A stretch of 21,174 nucleotides of DNA from Amphimedon queenslandica (GCF_000090795.2 NW_003546382.1:31495-52668), one strand, 5' to 3'. Positions 10,129 to 17,889 are shown, counted from the first letter of the stretch. Notes: generated from the letters alone by a model not told the origin. Made by a program: numbers and translations.

Positions 10129-13100
10129 TTCTGTATTATATATCTGCTCTATCTATACTACTCCTGAGTTTTTCTTCTTTTTTTGTTATAATAATAATAA
10201 TGATAATAATAATAATGTTACATGTACTTGTTAATTTTAATAGCTAATGCTTTAAATTTAAATTTACAATAATATAATTTTTATTAGTAATTATAATCCT
10301 GTACCAGGTTAGGAATGACGGACGGAATGTTGAATGGTATGATGACTTCCCCCAAAAAATCAAACCATTTTTTGCAAGTAAGTATTAATATTTTACTTGT
10401 TATACATGTATTCCATTATCTTTAATGCAAAGGGAATTAAATCAAGTTCTTTATATATCTACTAAGACTATGGGCTATATATAATCCATGCTTTTTTCTG
10501 AAATTTTGCTACTTTTTTTAATGGCCATAACTCGAAAAATTAAAGTCAGAATCACCTCAAACTTTCTACATAGCATAAGGACATCAATGTGTATCAGAAA
10601 ATGTAATAAAAATTGGGGGTGATTTCGGAGCCATTTTTTGGAAAAAACCATGGGCTATATATAGTCCATGGTTTTTTCTGAAATTTTGCTAATTTTTAAA
10701 ATGGCCATAACTTGAAAAATTAAAGTCGGAATCACCTCAAACTTTCTACATGGCATAAGGACATCAACATGTATCAGAAAATGTAATAAAATTGTGTGTG
10801 ATTTCGGAGCCATTTTTTCGAAAAAAACCATGGGCTATAGTCCATGGTTTTTTCTGAAATTTTGGTACTTTTTAAAATGGCCATAACTCGAAAAATCAAA
10901 GTTGGAATCACCTCAAACTTTCTACATAGCATAAGGACATCAATATGTATCAGAAAATGTAATAAAAATTGTGGGTGATTTCGGAGCCATTTTTTGGAAA
11001 AAACCATGGGCTATAGTCCATGCTTTTTTCTGAAATTTTGCTACTTTTTCAAAATGGCCATAACTTGAAAAATTAAAGTCGGAATTGGCTCAAACTTTCT
11101 ACATAGCATAAGGACATCAATACGAATCAAAAAATGTAATAAAAATTGGGGGCGATTTTGGAGCCATTTTTTGGAAAAAACCATGGGCTATAGTCCATGC
11201 TTTTTTCTGAAATCTTGCTATTTTTTCAAAATGGCCATAACTCGAAAAATTAAAGTCAGAATCACCGCAAACTTTCTACATAGCATAAGGACATCAATAT
11301 GTATCAGAAAATGTAATAAAAATTGAGGGTAATTTCGGAGCCATTTTTTGGAAAAAACCATGGGCTATAGTCCATGCTTTTTTCTGAAATCTTGCTACTT
11401 TTTCAAAATGGCCATAACTTGAAAAATTAAAGTCGGAATCGGCTCAAACTTTCTACATAGCATAAGGACATCAATACGAATCAAAAAATGTAATAAAAAT
11501 TGGGGGCGATTTTGGAGCCATTTTTTGGAAAAAACCATAGGCTATAGTCCATGCTTTTTTCTGAAATCTTGCTATTTTTTTAAAATGGCCATAACTCGAA
11601 AAATTAAAGTCAGAATCACCGCAAACTTTCTACATAGCATAAGGACATCAATATGTATCAGAAAATGTAATAAAAATTGGGGGTGATTTCGGAGCCATTT
11701 TTTGGAAAAACCATGGGCTATAGTCCATGCTTTTTTCTGAAATTTTGCTACTTTTTCAAAATGGCCATAACTTGAAAAATTAAAGTCGGAATCGGCTCAA
11801 ACTTTGTACATAGCATAAGGACATCAATATGTATCAGAAATTGTAATAAAAATTGGAAGTAATTTTGGAGCCATTTTTTGGATAAATAGCCCATGCTTTT
11901 TTACACAGCCATAAGTACATTAATGATCTTCTCATTTTTAGAACTAAATAAAGCTGTTCATTTCAAATACTTCAATTCTGTCATGGGTAAGTGATTATAT
12001 ATATTTGTTAATAATTTTTATTAATTGTATCTTTATAGCTCTTATTGTCCTTGCAAATGCTCTCTATCTTGTTTTATTCACACTAGCAACTAGTTTCTAT
12101 TGTGGTAAGAAAGGGAGAAGGGAGAGAGAGAAAAGAGAAAGGGGAAATTATACTCAGAGCTCAAAATGCAAAATTAGAAACTTTGCTGTGATAAGTACAT
12201 GTAGTATCAAGGCAGGCCTCGTGTGATGATTCAAGCCTTAAGTTTTAATCAAAAATATTTTGTCTTTTTACCCTGTTTTATACATGAAAGTTTTGAGCTA
12301 TTATACCATGTAGCGCTTTATTTTGGCGATCTTTGCTATAAAATTGTAACTGATGTTTTTTTAATTTGGTTTTTTTGTGTACACACGTGCATTACTGAGC
12401 ATGCGCATTAATGATTGGCGGTTTTAATATTAGTGATTCCACTTGCAAACCACCAATCTCCAAAATAAAACTCCGCCAAATTAAAGCGCTATACGGTAGT
12501 ATATGAATGAAAGAAGAATGCAGAAAAGAGAGGGGAGAGAGAGTGAGAGAGATCATAAAAGAGTAAAGAGTAATTTCTCTATTCCTATAGGTACTGATGG
12601 AGCCAATAACCCTACTATCATATCATCACATGTAAATCAAGATTTGAAGAAATATTGCAAAGATGACAGATTCACGGCCGGTCGTAATGCTATTTATGGA
12701 TCATTTGTATTTGTCTTTAGTAAGTCACGTTACTATTTATAACTTACAAATTATTGTAATGATACTATTAATAGAATGGTAAATAAAGGTATTACAATGT
12801 TACTATTTATAGCTTTCAAAGTACTAGATTGCTAAATTATGCTGTTACTATTTATAGCACTATGTCTTTTTAAAATATCTTTGTGTTACTATTTATAGCA
12901 TACTGAATACTATGTTACTATTTTTAGCATTTAATGTGTCAATTGTTCTATTAATAGTATATGTGGCTGAAATATCAATAAGAATATTAGCTGTTGGACC
13001 ATTGGAATATTTCAGAAAATGGTGGAATAGGTAAAAGTAATAATAATAATAATAATAATAATAATGATAATAATAATAATGATGATCAAATATTTAATAA

Positions 13101-15916
13101 TTGTATTAATTAGGTTTGATTTTATCATAATATTGCTCAGCGTAATATTTCTAATTATTGAAGCTGATGCCGGCCCCTCCCACAAAGCTCTCCGCTATCT
13201 CATAGTATTTCGACCAATCAAATTTCTCCGGTAATTAAAAATTATTTTTGTCACACAAATCCATTAAATGTGTAATTTAGGTTGCTACGGTTACGACGCC
13301 GTTACTATGACATCATGAATACAGTTTTTGTGCTTGGACACAGACTATTGAGGTATTAATAACTAGTTAATAACTACTTAATAATTTAGTATCAAAATTT
13401 TTTATTTATTTAATTTTTATTTTGTAGCGTTCTCCTCCTCATTTTTGTTATATTTTATTTTTATGCTATTATTGGAATGGAAGTATTTGCTGGAAAGGTT
13501 TTTGTGGGTTGCTGGTAAGTTAAAATAGTATTTCTAAAATTAACAACATATTACCATACCACTTACACGTACAAATGTACCACCATATTTATTATGAAAT
13601 ATTTAGCTGAGAATAAATACATATCACCTTAAAGCCACTATTATTTGCGATTACTAATTTTTTCCGTTTTTTGCAAGTGGCTTTAAAATCGCAAAAAATT
13701 AGTACTCGCATTTATTAATAATTTAGGCTTATTAACAGTTATTAATTGAAAAAAATAGCAAAATTGCAAAAATTAGTACACGTTAAATCAATACCATTAA
13801 AAAATCGCAAAAATTTGTTTACTTAAAAACAAGTGGCTTTAAGGTATGTGGATATAATTTTTACAGCTTGACAATAGTGCTCATTATTATTATTAGGCAT
13901 TTGTTATTGTGAGCAGCAGGGTAATGCTATACATTGAATATAACTTGCATTTCATTTTATGAGCATATACATACACATGTATGATTAACTTCTTGCTAAA
14001 GCTGTTTCTATTTTTTCTCATTTACAGTGACAAAGCATTGTTTGGTGTTGGTGGTGAATACCAAGGGAATGGTAGTATAACTAAACCTTCTCCTGAAGTC
14101 TATTGGCTCAATAATTTTGACAACATCTATCAAAGCTATAGTAAGCCATCCATCAATATAAACTGCATATATTTAATGATATCTTCCTTTAGTTATATTG
14201 TATGAAGAGATGGTTGTTAATAACTGGTTTGTGCAGATGGTGAGATATCACATGATTGTCATGTGACATTATTATTAATTTATTATTGTAGGAGGGGTTT
14301 GTCGCTGCTACTAATATCGCTGCCAGAGTCTATTTCTTTTTATTTTGGTGCACTACTACTGTGAGTAATGCATAATGTTTTATCTCTTTTTTTTCTTGAC
14401 CATTTTCCTGTGTAATCATTTTCATTATTATCTTTTAATTTGCCTCTGTTTTTTCCTTCTCCTTTCTCCCTCTGTCTTCTTTTATCTCTCTCTCCTTTCC
14501 ATCCCCTCTTTCCCCCTTTATTCCATCCCCTATCTATTCTCCTTCTCTCTCCCCTCTCCCTCCATTCCCCAGGTGTGTCTCTCAGTCGTTATTGCTTATA
14601 TAGTGGATGCTTTTGTTTTTCGTATACAAGCCTCTGAAATGAAGAAAAGATGTGAGAAGCATGCAGACCAGTTTGAATGCACCTGTCAGCCATGTAAGTA
14701 TAGACAAGAATGGTATAGATTATAAATATTAATACCGTAAATCTTCCAATAAAAGCCCAGGTGTCTATTTCTTAAAATGACATTTTGACCTCGAAAAAAT
14801 AAAATAAAATAAAACTTGAGCCAACAGCGGGATTTGAACCTTGGACTTCATGCAACTGACTTCAGGAAGCTTAAAGAAGTATCTACAAAGCATTTGTGGT
14901 GGTATAAGGCTAGATTTACGTACGTTGTATTTATAGTTCCATTTTATTGCTAACCCGGCATTTATTTGCACTTGGCTTTTATTTGAGGATATGTGGTAAT
15001 ATTTTGCAGTTAAATGAATAAGTGTATGCTCTGATAGGTAATTTATGGGTTGTACATGTAGCTGCATGATGAATAAAATTATCAAAACCCTTGCTCTTAT
15101 GACATTATTTTAACAAAATTTTATAATTCTTTTTTCCTCTCTAATTCTTCCTCTCTCTCTCCCCCCCCCTCTCTCAGCCCGTAAGAAGAAGGTTGAGATC
15201 ACACTCGCTGGTAGAGACATAAATCAAATAAAGTACCAGACTACACTCATGGAAGAGAACGATAGAAGAAAAAGAGGGAAACGACTGGATTTTATTAATC
15301 ATTCCATCAGAAAAATAAGAAGAATTGATTTTGATCTCATTCCTAGTGTAAGGCCTGAGGTACTTTATTTTTATTATTTAATTTTCCTGTCCCTGTTATT
15401 TTAATAACTAAAACTTTGTGTATTTTGAAAAATATTTTTTTAATTTTTTACACTTTTAAATTGTATAATTCTAATGCAGTTTATTTTATTTTTATATTTC
15501 TTTATTTTTCATTTTAGCGTGAGGTGTACTTCACTGGTAAAAGATTGCGCACTAAAGAAGATCTTAATTTAGAAATGTACCGCTCTGAACTTCAGGTATA
15601 AATGGAGATCGAGAGACTGAAATAATTGGAAAAAAAATATTGAGAAAGAGTGAGAGAAAAAGAGGGAAGGAAGTAGAAAGAAAAATTGATTGAGATTTAA
15701 AATGTGATTAAAATAGTATATTATTATTATTAATTTATTATTATTATTATTTAATGAGTAAGCTCCTATAATTATAATTCTTAATTTAAATAGGATTGGA
15801 TTGCAGGAAGGGAGTATCAGTTACAGAACATAACACCTGAGCAGAGAGAGAAAAAATCATTTAAAGTCACTCTCCGTTCCAAGGTCAAAGCTGTCGTGTT
15901 GTTCCTGCTGGAATGA
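5083..15916 (+). CDS. TPCN1: Two-pore channel protein, TPC1-like
   Basis: Two-domain voltage-gated-like cation channel of endolysosomal membranes, complete at 950 aa in 27 coding exons: 5083-5449, 5734-5786, 7247-7459, 7716-7826, 7889-8019, 8220-8308, 8462-8493, 8583-8641, 8698-8797, 9286-9359, 9771-9868, 9927-10060, 10308-10377, 11942-11986, 12039-12104, 12591-12719, 12958-13030, 13114-13230, 13281-13352, 13428-13514, 14028-14140, 14193-14239, 14292-14360, 14573-14693, 15178-15359, 15518-15595, 15794-15916. All junctions keep frame. The hydrophilic N-terminus (1-140) has EPLLL, like the lysosomal EPLL of human TPC2. Domain I has GVRRVLRQ and filter TTAN (349-352). An EF-hand-like linker lies at 410-443. 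Domain II has an S4 with R648, R654, R657 and R659-661, a sequon at N721, and VVNNW (752-756) in the filter. The C-terminus GKRLRTKEDLNLEMY matches TPC1. At 950 aa it exceeds human TPC1 (~817), mainly in the N-terminus and C-terminal region. Paralogue assignment is good but not tree-based. Confidence 0.93.
5799..5848 (+). repeat. CT-rich tract just after the TPCN1 exon 2 donor
   Basis: CCCTCTCTCTCTTTCTCCCT and similar units occupy the start of intron 2, only about a dozen bases after the GTGTGT donor at 5787. Unlike the other CT tracts here, it lies at the 5' end of an intron. Confidence 0.75.
6061..6303. mobile_element. Foldback element with an extra partial copy, TPCN1 intron 2
   Basis: GGTTATACAACGAGGT followed by CTATGGCATTTATCATACC occurs at about 6062 and again at about 6197. 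The second copy is followed at 6246-6290 by its inverted copy (GGTATGATAAGGCCATAGAT through GTTGTATAACC), and the arms extend to CATGGTA (6173) and TACCATG (6297). The result is a long imperfect stem centred near 6244. No coding capacity. A 6149-6185 segment (CTGATTGGTCAATT through GGCATGGTA) recurs at 6509-6541, so parts of this intron have been copied together. Confidence 0.75.
6373..6469. mobile_element. Short foldback element with internal duplicated CCCGGGCAAACTTATTAACC
   Basis: The left arm AGGAGGTTAATAAGTAATTT (from 6373) pairs with the right arm GGGAAATTACTTATCAAACC followed by TCCT (to 6469). Between them GGGCAAACTTATTAACCTCC is present twice in direct tandem (6397 and 6418). The 97-bp unit would form a hairpin. 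The flanking TTCTACCATG (6294) and CATGGTAGAA (6532) form an outer inverted pair. Confidence 0.75.
6541..6576 (+). repeat. (AAT)n microsatellite
   Basis: About 12 AAT units with one interruption, in TPCN1 intron 2. Confidence 0.9.
6795..7089. mobile_element. MITE with ~35-bp near-perfect TIRs and TTAAA target duplication
   Basis: The left end GGCCTTTCTACACTTGTCCA and the reverse complement of the right end, GACCTTTCTACACTTGTCCA, continue identically through CTTTGGATCCAGAATT, giving terminal inverted repeats of about 36 bp with one mismatch. TTAAA flanks both sides (6790-6794 and 7090-7094). Inner inverted pairs include GTTCACACTAAGCTA with TGTGAACAAGCTAA, and a central CAATCCAC/GTGGATTG hairpin near 6956-6980. 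No protein is encoded. The very similar TIRs suggest a fairly recent insertion. Confidence 0.88.
8026..8177 (+). repeat. 14-bp minisatellite beginning at the TPCN1 exon 5 donor
   Basis: About eleven 14-bp units of three types alternate: GAGAATGAAAGCTT, GAGAATGAGAGTAT and AAGAATAAATGCTT. The array starts within the donor region: GTATGGGAATGAAAGCTTGA (8020-8039) and the internal GTATGAGAATGAAAGCTTGA (8090-8109) differ at one base, so several units carry copies of the 5' splice site context. Confidence 0.85.
8504..8576 (+). repeat. (TTTA)n microsatellite upstream of TPCN1 exon 8
   Basis: TTTA/TTTTA units for about 73 bp end a few bases before the acceptor TTGTTAG (8576-8582); most of the short intron 8494-8582 is this repeat. 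Confidence 0.9.
8906..9060 (+). repeat. Perfect 14-bp hairpin followed by TAT/AGT low-complexity DNA
   Basis: CTACAGTATCATTA (8906-8919) and TAATGATACTGTAG (8923-8936) are exact inverted repeats around a 3-base loop. After it, GTATTAT/ATCATC-type sequence runs to about 9060 and contains further partial ACAGTATCAT copies. This is in TPCN1 intron 9; the rest of the intron to 9248 holds nothing recognisable. Confidence 0.75.
9249..9285 (+). repeat. CT-rich acceptor tract of TPCN1 exon 10
   Basis: CCCTCTCTCTCTTCTCTTCT and on to TTTCTCAG (acceptor 9284-9285). The tract is pyrimidine on the coding strand. Confidence 0.8.
9360..9770 (+). other. TPCN1 intron 10, no gene seen
   Basis: AT-rich. It contains ACATGTA-type palindromic words clustered near 9652-9690 and a weak TTTTGTGA/TCACAAAA inverted pair near 9580-9625. 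No coding sequence or RNA gene recognised. Confidence 0.5.
10080..10128 (+). repeat. (AAT)n microsatellite
   Basis: About 16 AAT/ATA units in TPCN1 intron 12; a second, shorter interrupted tract lies near 10186-10216. Confidence 0.9.
10462..11905 (+). repeat. ~177-bp satellite array, eight monomers, in TPCN1 intron 13
   Basis: The landmark ATGGCCATAACT starts at 10521, 10701, 10877, 11054, 11231, 11408, 11585 and 11761, spacings 180, 176, 177, 177, 177, 177 and 176. Each monomer has the block CTTTCTACATAGCATAAGGA (TTTGTACATA in the last), an AATGTAATAAAAATTG-type block and a linker containing CCATGGGCTATAGTCCATG or a variant. Odd monomers read AACTCG and even ones AACTTG, and monomers 4-5 resemble 6-7 nearly base for base, so the array has partly spread as ~354-bp dimers. 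It fills almost the whole 1.56-kb intron. Minus-strand open frames across it are accidental. Confidence 0.95.
12304..12498. mobile_element. MITE with TACCRTRTAGCGCTTTA ends, TPCN1 intron 15
   Basis: The left end TACCATGTAGCGCTTTATTT and the reverse complement of the right end, TACCGTATAGCGCTTTAATT, form about 25-bp terminal inverted repeats with three mismatches, running on to TGGCG. TA is the first and last dinucleotide, as for a TA target duplication. An inner pair GATTGGCGGTTTT (12413) / AAACCACCAATC (12447) forms a secondary hairpin. It also contains GAGCATGCGCA (12397-12407), one base from an NRF1 site. Confidence 0.85.
12729..12928 (+). repeat. Five dispersed copies of a 3'-splice-site-like word in TPCN1 intron 16
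   Basis: GTTACTATTTATAGC or a one-base variant occurs at 12729, 12799, 12844, 12885 and 12914. All copies except the first contain a pyrimidine-rich TATTTATAG or TATTTTTAG ending in AG. The real acceptor is TTCTATTAATAG (12946-12957), 29 bases beyond the last copy. Confidence 0.75.
13037..13083 (+). repeat. (AAT)n microsatellite
   Basis: About 15 AAT units interrupted by GAT, a few bases after the exon 17 donor at 13031. Confidence 0.9.
13616..13855. mobile_element. MITE-like inverted-repeat element in TPCN1 intron 20
   Basis: ACCTTAAAGCCACT (13626-13639) is exactly inverted as AGTGGCTTTAAGGT (13832-13845), with weaker pairing outside it. Subterminal repeats such as AAAATCGCAAAAA and AATTAGTAC recur in the interior, and a second GTGGCTTTAAAATCGCAAAA lies at 13677. 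No open frame. The exact ends and target duplication are unclear. Confidence 0.7.
14455..14572 (+). repeat. Polypyrimidine tract at the acceptor of TPCN1 exon 24
   Basis: Roughly 115 bases of CTCTCC/TTCCCTCT-type sequence run into CCCCAG (14567-14572). Confidence 0.85.
14733..14998. mobile_element. MITE with TACCGTAAATC ends and a tRNA-like B box
   Basis: The left end TACCGTAAATCTTCCAATAA and the reverse complement of the right end, TACCACATATCCTCAAATAA, continue together as AAGCC, giving ~27-bp inverted repeats, with TA at both limits. On the minus strand the interior contains GGTTCAAATCC (14840-14830), a good match to the RNA polymerase III B box. A full tRNA cloverleaf cannot be folded from the surrounding bases, so it is at most a degenerate tRNA-derived piece. 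It lies in TPCN1 intron 24. Confidence 0.8.
15131..15176 (+). repeat. Polypyrimidine tract at the acceptor of TPCN1 exon 25
   Basis: TTTCCTCTCTAATTCTTCCT followed by CT dinucleotides and a run of C leads into CTCTCAG (15171-15177). Confidence 0.8.
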
Positions 15917-16050
15917 ATGAAATTTTAAAACCCGTTTTATGACTTTTTGAGTAAATTTTTGTGCCATTCAGTGTTGAGTGTTATTTTTGATTATATGATT
16001 TTTATACTCAAAGAATTATATGAAGTAACTACTTTTACTGCATCTGGTTT

Positions 16051-16056
16051 AATAAA
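16051..16056 (+). terminator. Likely TPCN1 polyadenylation signal
   Basis: AATAAA lies 135 bases after the TGA stop; a second AATAAA follows at 16089-16094. Which is used is unknown. Confidence 0.55.
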
Positions 16057-16148
16057 ATGAAGAATTTTCTTCTAGCCATTTTTCATGAAATAAATACTGT
16101 ACTATAATAGTTGGCGCTAAATTTGAAGCAGCTTCTAATTAATTTAAA

Positions 16149-16356
16149 TACCGTATAGGGGGTATATTTCCCATGGAAAATATTTCATGAAAATCACCTT
16201 TTAACCTATTCACGAGAAAAAAATTTTGTATTTTTCTTCTACTGACCATTATTAGTATGATAAAAAAATAATTTTCATAGATAAAAATTTTCACAAATTT
16301 TTTTAAAACCGTGATATTAGAGAAATTAAATACCCATGAAATATACCCCCTATAAT
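16149..16356. mobile_element. MITE with TATAGGGGGTATATTTC inverted ends
   Basis: TATAGGGGGTATATTTC (16154-16170) is exactly inverted as GAAATATACCCCCTATA (16338-16354). The left end extends to TACCGTATAG, the terminal word shared with other MITEs here; on the right that extension is not preserved. The interior has ATTTTCATGAAA-type AT-rich sequence and no gene; the minus-strand open frame across it is fortuitous. It lies downstream of TPCN1. Confidence 0.8.
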
Positions 16357-16904
16357 AAATATAAAATTTATTAATAATTAATTTATATTTTTTAATAATC
16401 ATCAGCATGCAGAAGTGCAGGCATTACTGTGCATTGTAATGTTATGTTGACAATAATTGTAGGACAAAAATAATATTTATACTGAAGATAGTTCTGGGGT
16501 CAACCCACTACACTTTTATTGACTCCTAACTATTGACTAATTTTGATTTTTGAATTATAATATTGATTTTTAATAAACAATAATACTTTCTTAGTAATAA
16601 TAATAGTTACAGGATAGTAGATCTACATACTTTAATGATAAATCATTAATTATTTATCATCAAACTTTAGTATGAATTAGTAGTCATAATAATAGAACTA
16701 CAATGTGGGGGACGAGACTAAACTACAATGTTTTCAGAAATTAAAACTACACAAGGTCTAAAATCATTATCCAGTACAATAATAGCTAGCCCATGGTCCT
16801 TGGCCAAATTTTAAAGCAATCTCATAAATTTTAGAATCATTTTTATCACATTATAGTGGAAATTCATCAATAAAATTAGTTGTTAGATCTCATTCTCTTT
16901 GATT
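16357..16904. other. Gene-free stretch upstream of the DUF4326 gene
   Basis: AT-rich, with no coding sequence recognised. ATGATAAAT (16635-16643) and ATTTATCAT (16652-16660) form a small hairpin with weaker outer pairing. No TATA box or initiator can be assigned. CTTTGATTATGGTTTTACTCCCCAG just before the coding region resembles a 3' splice site, so a 5' exon cannot be excluded. Confidence 0.4.
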
Positions 16905-17243
16905 ATGGTTTTACTCCCCAGAGTGGTTCGTATTTGTAGAAGAGGAGGAGAAGTCTTACAAGATTGTGATGTCTACATTGGCAGGGCAGTCCACAGAGGA
17001 GGTTGGAACTTGGAAGCCAGCAAGTGGGCCAATCCATTTAAAATAAAACCAGGTCTTCCAGTGGAGTCAGTACTGTCTGCTTATGAACAACATGTCAAAG
17101 CAAACCCAACCCTAATGAGAGAGATCCCTTCATTAGCAGGAAAGACGCTAGGTTGCTGGTGTAAACCCAACCCTTGTCATGGGGATGTATTAGTGAAGCT
17201 ATTTAAAGAGTACTTGGAAAAGAAAGGAGTTAAAAATTCATAG
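16905..17243 (+). CDS. DUF4326 domain protein, single exon
   Basis: Intronless 112-residue frame starting at ATG 16905. The whole protein fits the DUF4326 domain: RVVRI (6-10), DVYIGR (22-27), SKWANPFKI (39-47), a helix with AYEQHV (59-64), IPSLAGKTLGCWC (74-86) and CHGDVLVKL (91-99). The cysteines and histidine in CWCKPNPCHGD (84-94) are the most conserved part of the family and could bind a metal or form an active site; this has not been shown. The biochemical role of the family is unknown to me; it is common in bacteria and phages and patchy in eukaryotes. Its neighbours on both sides have introns. TTG 16899 would extend the frame by only two residues, so ATG 16905 is preferred. An upstream coding exon joined near 16920 is possible but less likely. 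Confidence 0.8.
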   Translation: MVLLPRVVRICRRGGEVLQDCDVYIGRAVHRGGWNLEASKWANPFKIKPGLPVESVLSAYEQHVKANPTLMREIPSLAGKTLGCWCKPNPCHGDVLVKLFKEYLEKKGVKNS

Positions 17244-17889
17244 TGTGGACTCAGTGTGGATCAAGGAGCACCTAGCTAATTATGACTGGAAGGAGTTACA
17301 TTACATTTACAATAACATTAACATACAATACATGAAAACATGCATGTACCATAATCTATTTCTGTTATTGACAGTTGGTTAACTTAATTTTATTATATTA
17401 CCTTCAAAAAGTATCACAATTATCTAAATGAACTAAATTTAGCTCTGATCTCATCAACATTTTTGAGGTTATGGACTGTTTTCACTTCCCTTTGACTTAA
17501 TGGCATGATTAACATTTTGGCTGTTTCAAATTTTAACTAATGCTGCTAATCAAATTAAGATTTGATTAAGTATTAGTAAAACATGTACTAAAGGTATAAA
17601 TTATTGGTAAATGATAATATTATATACTTACTATTATTTAAATTTATTACATTTATTGTATTATGTATATTGCTTCCTGTATTATGCATTGCAAATGCTT
17701 TCTAACGATAAGGCTATGTTTTTTGTCATTCTTGGTACCCAGTCACTTTTAGTATGCTTTGTATGTACAGCAGTGATAACAATTAAGTGTCTTTGATAAG
17801 ATTATCATTTGAACAAACATTTTTACAGTTCTAAGTTCTAACCATACATCAATACAAGACTAACTATTATGAGGATAAGTATTGTCTTT
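17244..17889. other. Intergenic region between the DUF4326 gene and the first receptor-like gene
   Basis: The two genes converge here. No gene is supported; a 61-codon open frame near 17611 is hydrophobic AT-rich noise. Minus-strand AATAAA words at 17657-17652 and 17648-17643 could polyadenylate the receptor-like gene about 230 bases after its stop. Confidence 0.4.

Noticed and set aside
10774..11007. Minus-strand open frame within the satellite
   Set aside because: It spans repeat monomers, repeats the same peptide words, and has no similarity to a protein family that I recognise.
10462..11905. CRISPR-like array
   Set aside because: There is no short repeat/unique spacer pattern; whole 177-bp units are homologous, in an intron of an animal gene.
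12397..12407. NRF1 site GAGCATGCGCA in TPCN1 intron 15
   Set aside because: It is one base off consensus and lies inside a MITE, so it is probably part of the transposon and not an intronic promoter.
14810..14900. tRNA gene on the minus strand
   Set aside because: Only the B box is good; acceptor and D-arm pairing could not be formed.
16139..16408. Minus-strand open frame of 89 codons
   Set aside because: It lies across the MITE with TATAGGGGG ends and is low-complexity Ile/Phe/Lys.
17611..17796. 61-codon plus-strand open frame
   Set aside because: Hydrophobic AT-rich sequence with no family resemblance and no splice or promoter context.
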